A stretch of 64,000 nt of DNA from Pedobacter africanus. Lineage in GTDB: Bacteria > Bacteroidota > Bacteroidia > Sphingobacteriales > Sphingobacteriaceae. Positions 41,540-49,860 of this stretch are shown here, in pieces; the stretch's first letter is position 1; the number at the start of each line of letters is the position of its first letter. Position numbers and translations under genes: made by a program. Where the stretch lies: NCBI RefSeq assembly GCF_900176535.1, contig NZ_FWXT01000001.1, positions 2,418,001 through 2,482,000 on the forward strand, written 5' to 3'. Below the pieces are notes generated by a model that made no database searches, was not told the origin of the DNA, and saw nothing but the letters and a program-made list of their open reading frames with translations.

Positions 41540-42595
41540 TTATTGCTCTTCCCTGAAATAAACTTTATAGTAATTCATGGATTTATCGTCATCAAACCCT
41601 TTTTCGATGAGTTCTTTATCGCCATGGATATAGATATGGAAGTTCTTATCCAGCTTCAATACGCTTTTATAAACCCTCGCCTGCTTCTTTACCGCAGCAC
41701 CTGAAATGTCAAAACTATCGGGAATAGGCTGGTCAAACTCCTCTTCAAAGTTCTTTTTGTAATTCTTAAAAGATTCAATTCCCTCGGCATTCCCAATAAC
41801 CTCGTTAGAGAACTCATCCAGGTCAAAGCTTTCCTTTTCCTTAAAGTACTTCATAGACCTATTCAGCAGGTCTATTTTATCTGCCTTGGAAATCTCGAAT
41901 TCCTCGTCCAGCTTCTCTGTCACAAAGTTTTTGTAAACCCCCAATACGCTGGCTGTCTGGTTAAAACTGTCGTTCCTGATCTTTAACTTCAAAAACTCAT
42001 CTTTCCAGTATACCGCTTCTGCGCTTCTGTTCGTCTGGTCTATCACTGCAACCCTGTAGCCCTCTTCTTTATCTGTATTAAAAATCAGGCAGCCCTTATC
42101 CAGTTTATTGATATTGATGGCATCCTGCTCATAGCTTAGGCCAAAGCCATCCTGCTCCGGAAAAACCTTCAGGTAGCTTTCTTTGGTCTCCGATTTAAAA
42201 ATACCAATGGCATCATGAAGTTCACCTTCAATCTGCACGTTCTCGAAGTAGGCCACATACAGCTCTCCCGATTTTATTTTCGGGTGCCCGGAAACATCAT
42301 ACAGGAATTTGGCCAGCTGCTGGCTGTTCTCATGAAAAACCTCTCCGTTTTCAAAAATCGCTTCAGCAAAATGATAAACTTCGTTTAAGTTCAGATCGCC
42401 ATTAGGGTGCATAAAACGATAAACCTCATTCACCTTTTCATAAGGCCCTAAAAAGTACTGCTGAAGCAGGTTGCTCAGCATCAGGTCTTTGATCACTATG
42501 GACTTTTCCGACAGGACATAAAACTCTTCTTCGGATTTGTTCCCGATCCGGTGTATAGACAATTCGGCCAATGAGGCCTCAACAAAAGAAATCAT
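41540..42595 (-). CDS. NA37 family nucleoid-associated protein
   Basis: 351 residues, acidic and soluble, without signal or membrane helix. The pattern fits the 37-kDa nucleoid-associated family (YejK/NdpA): an N-terminal IHRIGNKSEEEFYVLSEKSI segment, a central GELYVAYFENVQIEGELHDAIGIFKSE, and a C-terminal KIDLLNRSMKYFKEKESFDLDEF. In some phages and bacteria these proteins associate with DNA. It lies just after TerC on the same strand (9-base gap), with no other functional hint. Confidence 0.8.
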   Translation of the reverse strand: MISFVEASLAELSIHRIGNKSEEEFYVLSEKSIVIKDLMLSNLLQQYFLGPYEKVNEVYRFMHPNGDLNLNEVYHFAEAIFENGEVFHENSQQLAKFLYDVSGHPKIKSGELYVAYFENVQIEGELHDAIGIFKSETKESYLKVFPEQDGFGLSYEQDAININKLDKGCLIFNTDKEEGYRVAVIDQTNRSAEAVYWKDEFLKLKIRNDSFNQTASVLGVYKNFVTEKLDEEFEISKADKIDLLNRSMKYFKEKESFDLDEFSNEVIGNAEGIESFKNYKKNFEEEFDQPIPDSFDISGAAVKKQARVYKSVLKLDKNFHIYIHGDKELIEKGFDDDKSMNYYKVYFREEQ

Positions 42596-42604
42596 TAAGG
42601 AAAA

Positions 42605-43396
42605 TTAGGCTTTGTTTTCGTTTTCGTTAGGGGTATTGCGCAGCTCAACCGGTTTCTCCGCATTTTTCTTCATTTTCAGGTTCAGCATCTCCACCAGGAT
42701 GGAGAAGGCCATTGCAAAATAGATATAGCCTTTCGGTATGTGCTGGTCCAGACCTTCTGCCAGCAGGGAAACCCCGATCAGCAACAGGAAGGACAGCGCG
42801 AGCATTTTTACTGTGGGGTGGTTGTTTACAAAATTACTAATGGCACTTGCAGACACCATCATAATGATAACGGCAATGACCACTGCGGCGATCATAATTT
42901 CAACATGCTCTGCCATACCTACAGCAGTAATTACAGAATCCAGTGAAAATACGATGTCGAGCAACAGGATCTGGACAATAACCCCGGTAAAAGAATATAC
43001 TTTTCCCTTGATCTCCTTTTCTTCTTCGCTTTCCAGCTTATCATGAATCTCGTGTGTACTTTTATAGATCAGAAACAAGCCCCCGATAATCAGGATCAGG
43101 TCACGCCCCGATATGGCCAGCTTTTCCAGCCATTCCGGATCGGAAACACCAACCAGCGTACCCAGGTTAAACAATGGCGTGGTTAAGGTCATTACCCAGG
43201 TAAGGGATAAAAGCAGCAAAATACGGGTGATCATGGCCAGGGCCAAACCTACCTGCCTGCCTTTTTTTTGCTGGTGCGCAGGTAACTTGCCAGACAAAAT
43301 TGAAATGAAAATGATATTATCTATTCCCAGAACGATTTCCAGAACGGTTAGGGTCAGTAGTGAGATCCAGGCCTCAGGGCTGCTTAAAAATTCCAT
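42605..43396 (-). CDS. TerC family integral membrane protein
   Basis: 263 residues, about seven membrane helices. The family's acidic membrane motifs are present: LTVLEIVLGIDNIIFISIL and LLLDIVFSLDSVITAVGM (each with the conserved Asp in a helix). TerC proteins are linked to tellurite resistance or to export of manganese and other metals. The C-terminus is short and polar. It probably shares a transcript with the NA37 gene. A terminator at 43424-43456 separates it from the upstream operon. Confidence 0.9.
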   Translation of the reverse strand: MEFLSSPEAWISLLTLTVLEIVLGIDNIIFISILSGKLPAHQQKKGRQVGLALAMITRILLLLSLTWVMTLTTPLFNLGTLVGVSDPEWLEKLAISGRDLILIIGGLFLIYKSTHEIHDKLESEEEKEIKGKVYSFTGVIVQILLLDIVFSLDSVITAVGMAEHVEIMIAAVVIAVIIMMVSASAISNFVNNHPTVKMLALSFLLLIGVSLLAEGLDQHIPKGYIYFAMAFSILVEMLNLKMKKNAEKPVELRNTPNENENKA

Positions 43397-43423
43397 CTTT
43401 AAATTTAATGTACGCGAAGATAT

Positions 43424-43456
43424 AAAAAAAGCTTGCTGAATTCATCAACAAGCTTT
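43424..43456 (-). terminator. Intrinsic terminator after the DUF4097 operon
   Basis: AAAGCTTG at 43428-43435 pairs with CAAGCTTT at 43449-43456, with an inner TGA/TCA pair. On the minus strand a run of seven T follows the stem, marking the end of the sigma-regulator-DUF4097 transcript. Confidence 0.8.
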
Positions 43457-43477
43457 GTAGGTATTTGGTTTAATTTT

Positions 43478-44626
43478 TTAATTGAGGGTCACCCCACCGT
43501 GTTTGGAGTTTACCGTTACTTTGGAATTCCCACCCGAACCAATTTTCCCTGTATATTGTCTGTTTTGTCCCGTTCCTTCTGTTTTAACGGAAATGTTGGG
43601 GCCGTATTTGAAATCTGCCAAGCTGGTATTTACCTCCAGCACCGCATTATAGTTTGTACTAAAATTCACTGTTGCCTTTAACTGGGCACAATCTATTTCC
43701 AGCTTCCGGCATTCGGCAGTTACATCATTGATATTCAAACTATTGTATTGCATGGTAAACTTTGCATCCCCCTTTAGCCTCGAAATGGTAACATTGGCAT
43801 ACTGGGCATTGGTAATTAAGTCGACCGTTGTTCCGATCGTAAGGTTACTGTAACGCTGCACCAGGTTTGCAGCACCGCTAATGGTGCCAATGCTTACTTT
43901 TGCGTACGATGCGTTCAGGTACAGGTCATGTGCCGAGCCTATAGTAAGCCCGGGGCCATACTGCTGTACAATGTTTGCCTTTTCTGTTACTGAACCAATT
44001 TTTACAGCAGCATAGGCGGCATTAAGCTTCAATGTGCCTACACTACCAATGGTTAGCCCCGCACCATATTGCTGCGTAATTTCCGCCTGGTTGACGTTGC
44101 TGATATCCGCTCTTCCATACTGTACCCGGATCTTGTTACTGTTGCTTTTCAGGTTTCCCAGCTTAAGGTTGCCGTACTGTACATTGGCTTCAAGCGCCCC
44201 GGATAAATCACCAATACTGACATCTCCGTACTGATGGGAAAGTTTCAGGCTGTTTGTTGCAGGCATATACACCTGATAACTTCCTTTGATCTCTGCCTTC
44301 CATTTTTTGCCCGTCTTAACCTTTCCTTTGGCCAGTTTGGTGTCCAGGATCACTTCGCCTCCGGCACTCAGGGCTTTGATATTGGTCAGGTCAAGCAACT
44401 CCTGGGCCTCGGCAGTATTGTCTCCATACACCTTCAGGTCTACCTCTATCTTTACTTCGTTTTTATCCCAGGTCCTGATGTCCAGTGCGCCATACTGGTT
44501 GTTTACCGTTACCTTATCGTTGCGACCCACGGTAAATGATTTACTTACTTTTCTAGATTTAATCGCTTCTTGTGCATTTGCAAAACTAACCACACACAAA
44601 AGAAGCCCTGTTATCCAACTTTTCAT
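43478..44626 (-). CDS. DUF4097-type beta-solenoid surface protein
   Basis: 382 residues. Residues 1-18 are a signal peptide. The body is made of about eleven repeats of roughly 18-22 residues, each with an aromatic-Gly or aromatic-Ala turn and an Ile/Leu strand (NNQYGALDIRTW, HQYGDVSIGDL, VQYGNLKLGNL, QQYGAGLTIGSV, AAYAAVKIGSV, AQYANVTISRL), which predicts a right-handed beta-helix or similar solenoid. The putative adhesin family DUF4097 fits. It is the last gene of the ECF sigma operon (4-base overlap), suggesting it is made under sigma control and placed in the periplasm or outer membrane. Confidence 0.75.
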   Translation of the reverse strand: MKSWITGLLLCVVSFANAQEAIKSRKVSKSFTVGRNDKVTVNNQYGALDIRTWDKNEVKIEVDLKVYGDNTAEAQELLDLTNIKALSAGGEVILDTKLAKGKVKTGKKWKAEIKGSYQVYMPATNSLKLSHQYGDVSIGDLSGALEANVQYGNLKLGNLKSNSNKIRVQYGRADISNVNQAEITQQYGAGLTIGSVGTLKLNAAYAAVKIGSVTEKANIVQQYGPGLTIGSAHDLYLNASYAKVSIGTISGAANLVQRYSNLTIGTTVDLITNAQYANVTISRLKGDAKFTMQYNSLNINDVTAECRKLEIDCAQLKATVNFSTNYNAVLEVNTSLADFKYGPNISVKTEGTGQNRQYTGKIGSGGNSKVTVNSKHGGVTLN

Positions 44627-45150
44627 ATCTGGTTGTCCTTCCTGTTTGTATTCACTTCGTTAATGACAGACAATTGCTGGTTGATGATCTGCAGCTGGAT
44701 CTGCAGGTTCTGCACCATAGCCTCAATGACCAGCTTCTGGTTCGGACTGTGCTGCAATTCTTTTTTCAGATCGGCATAGTCCTTGTCCAGCTGGTTAAGG
44801 TCGGCACTGAATTTCTGGTACAGGTCCGGATTATCCTCTGCCAGGGCCTTTAAACTATCCTTTTTTTCATCAATCATATTGGCAAACCTGGCTTCTTTTT
44901 CTCCCAGCGCCCTGCTGATATCAGCCACATCAATCTGTTTGTTTTTCTGGTGTCGGGTAAACATAAAAGTGACTGCAGCAATCAGTACCAGCGATGCCGC
45001 AATTCCCATCCATAAGTTTAAATTAAAGGGCCTGGCTTTTTTTTTCTTATCCAGCTGCTGCTCAATCTTTGCCCATAAGGCATCCGAGGGGGCCTCCAAA
45101 TCAAAAGCCTTCTTATGCTCCCTGATGTAATCTTCCATTTTTCTACTCAT
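44623..45150 (-). CDS. Membrane-anchored regulator, probable anti-sigma factor
   Basis: 175 residues. A short acidic N-terminal part (MEDYIREHKKAFDLEAPSD-like) is followed by one membrane helix at about 47-65 (MGIAASLVLIAAVTFMF) and a long periplasmic coiled region rich in Gln/Leu/Asp. The layout is that of a single-pass anti-sigma factor, and its start overlaps the ECF sigma gene by 8 bases. No zinc motif is visible, so identity rests on architecture and context. The following gene overlaps by 4 bases. Confidence 0.65.
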   Translation of the reverse strand: MSRKMEDYIREHKKAFDLEAPSDALWAKIEQQLDKKKKARPFNLNLWMGIAASLVLIAAVTFMFTRHQKNKQIDVADISRALGEKEARFANMIDEKKDSLKALAEDNPDLYQKFSADLNQLDKDYADLKKELQHSPNQKLVIEAMVQNLQIQLQIINQQLSVINEVNTNRKDNQI

Positions 45151-45700
45151 CTTTTACTCCTTTCTTTCCTAGTAAAGCCGTCAATCTTAATTTTGCCCTC
45201 ATGTACTGTGTCCTCGAGGTGTTCTCTGATATTTTTAATATGTATGCTATTTCCTGGTGATCGTAGCCCTCAAAAAGGTACAGCGATAAGATTACCCGGT
45301 AGCCATCTGCCAGCCTGGTCATGGCCTCTTTAATTTCATGTACCTTCAGTTCTTGTTCCTCCAGACCGGCTTCATCATCCTCTGCGGCTACATCAACCTC
45401 ATCCAACCCTATGAACTCAGCCTTTCGCTTCCTCAGCACATTCAGTGATTTATGAATCACAATCTGTTTCAGCCACAGGCCAAAAGAAGTCTCCCCCCTG
45501 AAGGCTTCAATCTTAATAAAGGCATCTAAAAATGCCTCCTGCAGCACATCCTCTGCATCTGCCTCTGCATTTACAATGCGCAGGGCCACATTATACATAG
45601 CCCGGCTATACAATTTGTAAATTTCAAATTGTGCTTTACGGTTGCCCCGGCGGCATTCGCTCACCAGATCTGCATGCTTGTCTATATATACAGCTTCCAA
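45143..45700 (-). CDS. ECF RNA polymerase sigma factor
   Basis: 185 residues. Region 2 holds FEIYKLYSRAMYNVALRIV and DAEDVLQEAFLDAFIKIE. Region 4 holds RLADGYRVILSLYLFEGYDH and QEIAYILKISENTSRTQYMRAK. It is first in a three-gene operon with a membrane regulator and a secreted solenoid protein, a pattern different from the FecI/FecR type at 14380. It is divergent from aspS; the 147-base gap holds the aspS promoter. Confidence 0.92.
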   Translation of the reverse strand: MEAVYIDKHADLVSECRRGNRKAQFEIYKLYSRAMYNVALRIVNAEADAEDVLQEAFLDAFIKIEAFRGETSFGLWLKQIVIHKSLNVLRKRKAEFIGLDEVDVAAEDDEAGLEEQELKVHEIKEAMTRLADGYRVILSLYLFEGYDHQEIAYILKISENTSRTQYMRAKLRLTALLGKKGVKDE

Positions 45701-45796
45701 TATTTATCTGAATTCATAACATAAGACAAGCCACTATTCAAAACGTTGCATATCCTTTATTTTTTTTTTAAAGTACGAAAGTAAAATTGCCTGTGG

Positions 45797-45828
45797 TTGA
45801 AATATGTGGTTCAAAATGAATATTTTTG
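45797..45828 (+). promoter_or_regulatory. Promoter of aspS
   Basis: TTG at 45797-45799, 21 bases, TATTTTTG at 45821-45828, close to the full Bacteroidota consensus. Predicted start about 45832, 16 bases before the ATG at 45848. It rules out the ATG at 45797, which is inside the promoter. Confidence 0.65.
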
Positions 45829-45847
45829 CCGCTTAATTCTTTATATA

Positions 45848-47593
45848 ATGTTAAGAACAACTACTTGCGGAGCTTTAACCCTTAAAAACCTGGGCGAAAA
45901 TGTAATCTTATGTGGCTGGGTACAAAAATCGAGAGATTTAGGCGGAATGACTTTTATAGACATCCGCGACCGGTATGGCATAACCCAGTTGGTTTTTAAT
46001 ATGGACGATAACCGCGAATTGTGCGAAGCTGCCCGTAACCTGGGCCGTGAATTTGTGATCAAAGCAAGCGGACAGGTAGTAGAACGCTCTAATAAAAACC
46101 TTAAAATGCCTACAGGTGAAGTGGAAATAAAGATTACCGCCCTGGAGGTACTGAATGCAGCCAAGCTGCCCCCGTTTTTAATAGACGATGAAACCGATGG
46201 CGGAGACGACCTGCGGATGAAATACCGTTACCTGGACCTGCGCCGTAACCCGGTGCGCAACAACATGATCATCCGTCATAAAATTGCACAGGCAGTTCGG
46301 CGTTACCTCGATGGGCTGGACTTCATTGAAGTGGAAACCCCTGTGCTCATCAAGTCCACTCCGGAAGGGGCAAGGGATTTTGTTGTGCCCAGCAGGATGA
46401 ATGCCGGAGAGTTTTACGCGTTGCCGCAATCACCTCAGACTTTCAAACAGCTGTTAATGGTTTCCGGTTTTGACCGCTATTTCCAGATTGTAAAGTGTTT
46501 CAGGGATGAGGACCTTCGGGCAGACAGGCAGCCTGAGTTTACACAAATCGACTGTGAAATGTCTTTCATTGAACAAGAGGATATACTAAACACTTTTGAA
46601 GGCCTGATCCGCACCTTGTTTAAGGAAATTAAAGGCATAGACCTGCCTGAGGTGCCAAGAATGCAGTATGCTGATGCCATGCGCCTGTATGGTTCAGATA
46701 AACCGGATACCCGTTTTGAGATGCAGTTCGTGGAATTGAACAGCCTGGTAAAAGGCAAAGATTTTCCTGTTTTCGACAATGCTGAACTCATTATTGGTAT
46801 CAATGCCAAAGGCTGCGCCAGCTATACCCGCAAGCAGGTAGATGAGCTGACCGACTTTATTAAACGCCCGCAGATTGGTGCTACTGGCCTAATTTACATG
46901 CGCCACAATGAAGATGGCTCACTGAAGTCTTCGGTAGATAAGTTTTATGATGAAGAGGCCTTAAAAGGATGGTCTGCTGCATTCGACACCCAACCGGGTG
47001 ATTTGCTGCTGATTATGGCCGGCAGTACAGATAAAGTCCGCAAGCAACTGAGCGAACTGCGCCTAGAAATGGGTAACCGCCTGGGGCTACGCGATAAAAA
47101 TACCTTCAGCGCCCTTTGGGTACTGGACTTCCCATTACTGGAATGGGATGAAGAAACCGAACGCTACCATGCCATGCACCACCCTTTTACCTCACCAAAA
47201 CCGGAAGACATTGCTTTGCTCGATACCAAACCGGGCGAAGTGAGGGCAAATGCATATGATATGGTCATCAATGGAACTGAAGTTGGCGGAGGCTCTATCC
47301 GTATTCACGACAGGGCCCTGCAGGCGCTGATGTTCAAACACCTGGGCTTTTCTGCAGAAGAAGCACAAAAACAGTTCGGGTTCCTGATGGATGCCTTTGA
47401 ATTTGGCGCCCCTCCACATGGCGGCATTGCCTTCGGATTTGACAGGCTGTGCTCTATTTTCGCTGGCTTAGACAGCATCCGTGACGTAATTGCCTTTCCT
47501 AAAAACAATTCAGGAAGAGATGTCATGATTGATAGTCCTTCTACCATAGACAGCAAACAGCTGGATGAATTAAAAATAAAATCTACATTTTAA
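45848..47593 (+). CDS. aspS: Aspartyl-tRNA synthetase
   Basis: 581 residues from the ATG at 45848 (MLRTTTCGALT), as in relatives. The N-terminal OB-fold anticodon domain includes CGWVQKSRDLGGMTFIDIRD. Class II motifs follow: motif 2 FRDEDLRADRQPEFTQID and motif 3 GIAFGFDRLCSIFAG. A bacterial GAD insert lies between them (about 290-400). Length is that of bacterial AspRS. The strong hairpin at 47608-47643 ends it. Confidence 0.96.
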   Translation: MLRTTTCGALTLKNLGENVILCGWVQKSRDLGGMTFIDIRDRYGITQLVFNMDDNRELCEAARNLGREFVIKASGQVVERSNKNLKMPTGEVEIKITALEVLNAAKLPPFLIDDETDGGDDLRMKYRYLDLRRNPVRNNMIIRHKIAQAVRRYLDGLDFIEVETPVLIKSTPEGARDFVVPSRMNAGEFYALPQSPQTFKQLLMVSGFDRYFQIVKCFRDEDLRADRQPEFTQIDCEMSFIEQEDILNTFEGLIRTLFKEIKGIDLPEVPRMQYADAMRLYGSDKPDTRFEMQFVELNSLVKGKDFPVFDNAELIIGINAKGCASYTRKQVDELTDFIKRPQIGATGLIYMRHNEDGSLKSSVDKFYDEEALKGWSAAFDTQPGDLLLIMAGSTDKVRKQLSELRLEMGNRLGLRDKNTFSALWVLDFPLLEWDEETERYHAMHHPFTSPKPEDIALLDTKPGEVRANAYDMVINGTEVGGGSIRIHDRALQALMFKHLGFSAEEAQKQFGFLMDAFEFGAPPHGGIAFGFDRLCSIFAGLDSIRDVIAFPKNNSGRDVMIDSPSTIDSKQLDELKIKSTF

Positions 47594-47607
47594 GTTTTTC
47601 ATTCCAT

Positions 47608-47643
47608 AAAAAAGGGCTTCATGTAAACATGAAGCCCTTTTTC
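47608..47643. terminator. Bidirectional terminator after aspS
   Basis: GGGCTTCATG (47614-47623), TAAA loop, CATGAAGCCC (47628-47637), with six A before and five T after, so it acts on both strands. The convergent gene stops at 47647. Confidence 0.9.
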
Positions 47644-47646
47644 TTA

Positions 47647-48099
47647 TCAATAAGTCTCGCTATCCGGAGGAATGCCATAATCCACATACTGCGGCGCTTT
47701 ATCTTTTTTCTTCCTGGATCCGCTAAACCATGACTTTACAGAATTGAAAATCGCTGAAATATGCTCTGCATCCAGGCTCTTTCCAACCTTGTTGGAAGCC
47801 AATCCAACAAGCGTTTTGGTCAAAAAGCCTGAACCTTTAAACAAAGTTGTATTCATAATAAAAGGCAGTACCATAGACATCAAGCTGCTGCTGATGTTGA
47901 GCTTATCGTCTATCTTAAGCAATGCAGAGGGGCTCGCATATTTTTTGATCAGCCCTCCCAAGGTAAACTGATGAAGGTACACGCGGGTATCCTTTAACAA
48001 CAGTTCTCCTTTCTGCTTATGCTCGGCCTTTAAGCTGGCTACCATGGCATGGAGTTCCTCTAAATTATTGATATTATACCTTCTGTTCATCTTCTTCAT
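47647..48099 (-). CDS. Conserved protein of unknown function in envelope-stress cluster
   Basis: 150 residues (an ATG at 48090 is an alternative start). There is no clear signal peptide. An N-terminal helical part with ELHAMVASLKAEHKQKGELL is followed by moderately hydrophobic stretches (SSLMSMVLPFIMNTTLF, GFLTKTLVGLASNKVG) and a basic C-terminus (SGSRKKKDK). It overlaps the end of the holin-like gene by 26 bases and lies in a run with YtxH-like and AI-2E proteins, so it is probably membrane-associated. I do not recognise the family. Confidence 0.6.
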   Translation of the reverse strand: MKKMNRRYNINNLEELHAMVASLKAEHKQKGELLLKDTRVYLHQFTLGGLIKKYASPSALLKIDDKLNISSSLMSMVLPFIMNTTLFKGSGFLTKTLVGLASNKVGKSLDAEHISAIFNSVKSWFSGSRKKKDKAPQYVDYGIPPDSETY

Positions 48100-48463
48100 C
48101 CTTATCTGCCAGTTTGTTAAAATAGTTTCTGATTGTAAAGTTGATTATCGCTTTCTCGATATACTTCTCTTTTGTATAGTATACAATAAGCGCCAGCAGT
48201 ACATAAATCCCTGCAACACAGCCAAAACCACGAGCGTAGCTTCCAAGTACATCCGACAGGAAAAGGGCGAGTGTAAACGTTCCGAACAGAAAGGCCAGAA
48301 TGAAACAGATCACAACTGCTGCATTGGTTACTACATCCGCAAATATCTTCGATATCTTTTCTACCAGGTACAGTCGCGTATATTCTACCCGTGTATCTAC
48401 ATAACTTTTGGCATCCTCAAAAAGATCCTCAATACCCTTTTCTTTGTTCTCCTGCATTGTCAA
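48074..48463 (-). CDS. Holin-X/phage-holin-3_6-like membrane protein
   Basis: 129 residues. Two membrane helices at about 45-70 and 75-100 (TNAAVVICFILAFLFGTFTLALF; GFGCVAGIYVLLALIVYYTK) follow a charged N-terminal segment (DLFEDAKSYVDTRVEYTRLYL). This matches the small family often annotated as phage holin in bacterial chromosomes; there is no phage context here, so a housekeeping role in envelope stress is more likely. It lies 15 bases after the YtxH gene. Confidence 0.7.
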   Translation of the reverse strand: MTMQENKEKGIEDLFEDAKSYVDTRVEYTRLYLVEKISKIFADVVTNAAVVICFILAFLFGTFTLALFLSDVLGSYARGFGCVAGIYVLLALIVYYTKEKYIEKAIINFTIRNYFNKLADKDEEDEQKV

Positions 48464-48478
48464 TGGTTTTAGCTTTTT

Positions 48479-48748
48479 TTACGCATGTTCCAGATCGTCA
48501 TCGACAAATTCATTTTCCGATTGACGAAGTTTATTCTTTACAGAGCTTACCACCTTATCTTTCAGGTTGCTCAGGTTATTGATCTCGTCGGCAGCTTTAT
48601 CCTTAATAGAATCTCCAAGATCTTTTAAGGACTGGCTCAGTCTGTCCCTGGTTTCGCTTCCCTTTTCAGGTGCAAATAACAAACCCAATGCGGCGCCGGC
48701 AGCTAAGCCTACCAACAATCCAACCAACACTTTTGAATTATCATTCAT
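48479..48748 (-). CDS. YtxH domain protein
   Basis: 89 residues. An N-terminal Gly/Ala-rich membrane segment (VLVGLLVGLAAGAALGLLFAPEKG) ends in the family's APxxG motif, followed by a charged amphipathic helix (DRLSQSLKDLGDSIKDKAAD). YtxH-type proteins are small general-stress proteins of unclear activity. It probably shares a transcript with the two genes that follow it on the minus strand. Confidence 0.85.
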   Translation of the reverse strand: MNDNSKVLVGLLVGLAAGAALGLLFAPEKGSETRDRLSQSLKDLGDSIKDKAADEINNLSNLKDKVVSSVKNKLRQSENEFVDDDLEHA

Positions 48749-48799
48749 AACATTTCAATTTTATAGTTAACGATACATTAATTCTCCTGAACGCCATTA

Positions 48800-49852
48800 T
48801 TATAACTCCCCTTGTTCAGAAATTGTTTTAATTCTTTCCAATCTTTCGGAAGCCATGGCACTTGTTTCGTATATTTTAATCAGCAGAATAAAATACGACA
48901 ACAGTAACGGACCAAAAACAAGTCCCAGTATACCAAATAAGGGTATACCAATAACTACGCCAATTACGGTAATGATGGGATGGATGTTACCAACTTTTTT
49001 GGCAATGACAAAACGCAGCACATTATCAATATTGATAATCACCACAAAACCGAATATAAGCATGCCCCAGGCTGCAAAATTATTGCCATTGACCATTTGT
49101 ATCAAGGCAGCCGGAACAAAGACTACCGGTGGCCCAAGTACAGGCACAAAGGAAATAAAAGTGGTAATTACCCCCCAGAACAGCGGATCGCTATAACCCA
49201 GCACATAAAAACACAAACTCAGCAATGAGCCCTGGACAATTGCTATGAATCCCTGTCCTAAAACATTGGCATAGGTGGTATTGCGCATTTCTTCAGCAAA
49301 ACGCTGCGCATTCTGCATCCTGAAAGGTGCATATTTGATCAGTGCAGCTTCAAACCGCTCTCTTTCTACCAGCATAAAGTATAGTAAAAAGTACATCAGC
49401 AGCAAGCCCAGGACAATATTAAAGGCCCCAGAGATCAATGAAGGGAACAGCTCTGTGGCCCAGCTGCCCGCTTTCTTAAGCCCATCCTCTACCAATTTCT
49501 GTACATCATCCCCTACAGGAATCAGGTGTTTCAGTTTAAAAAGCAGGTTCTTAAAATAGATAGGGTCATTTTGAAGCTCCGCAATTTTTTCGATTACCAT
49601 AGCGCTCAGGGCATAAAACGGAAGGACAAGCACCACAACCGAAACCGCGAGCAGCAATATGGCCGAAAAGCTTTTATTGAGCCCCCTTTCTTCAGCCATG
49701 TACATATAAGCCGGCCGTAAAATGGTATATAGCACCAGTGTACCTAAAATGGAGCCGAAAATACCGTGTAAAGAGTATGCAATTAAACACCCCAAAGCTA
49801 TAATAATGACCAGGTTGATATTATTGCGCTGCTTATAGGTAAATATCGACAT
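48800..49852 (-). CDS. AI-2E family transporter (YdiK/PerM-like)
   Basis: 350 residues with about seven to eight membrane helices and a central soluble part (about 80-150). The C-terminal motif region reads VFVPAALIQMVNGNNFAAWG and FGILGLVFGPLLLSYF, as in the AI-2E/PerM family. These export small molecules or work in envelope homeostasis; the autoinducer link is not general. It is 8 bases after the NtrC-type regulator gene on the same strand, so they may be co-transcribed. Confidence 0.85.
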   Translation of the reverse strand: MSIFTYKQRNNINLVIIIALGCLIAYSLHGIFGSILGTLVLYTILRPAYMYMAEERGLNKSFSAILLLAVSVVVLVLPFYALSAMVIEKIAELQNDPIYFKNLLFKLKHLIPVGDDVQKLVEDGLKKAGSWATELFPSLISGAFNIVLGLLLMYFLLYFMLVERERFEAALIKYAPFRMQNAQRFAEEMRNTTYANVLGQGFIAIVQGSLLSLCFYVLGYSDPLFWGVITTFISFVPVLGPPVVFVPAALIQMVNGNNFAAWGMLIFGFVVIINIDNVLRFVIAKKVGNIHPIITVIGVVIGIPLFGILGLVFGPLLLSYFILLIKIYETSAMASERLERIKTISEQGEL

Positions 49853-49860
49853 GTAAAGGG

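Noticed and set aside
45797..45847. Upstream ATG for aspS
   Set aside because: It lies inside the promoter, between -33 and -7 elements.
48074..48463. Prophage suggested by a holin-like gene
   Set aside because: No other phage gene nearby; this protein family is common in bacterial chromosomes.
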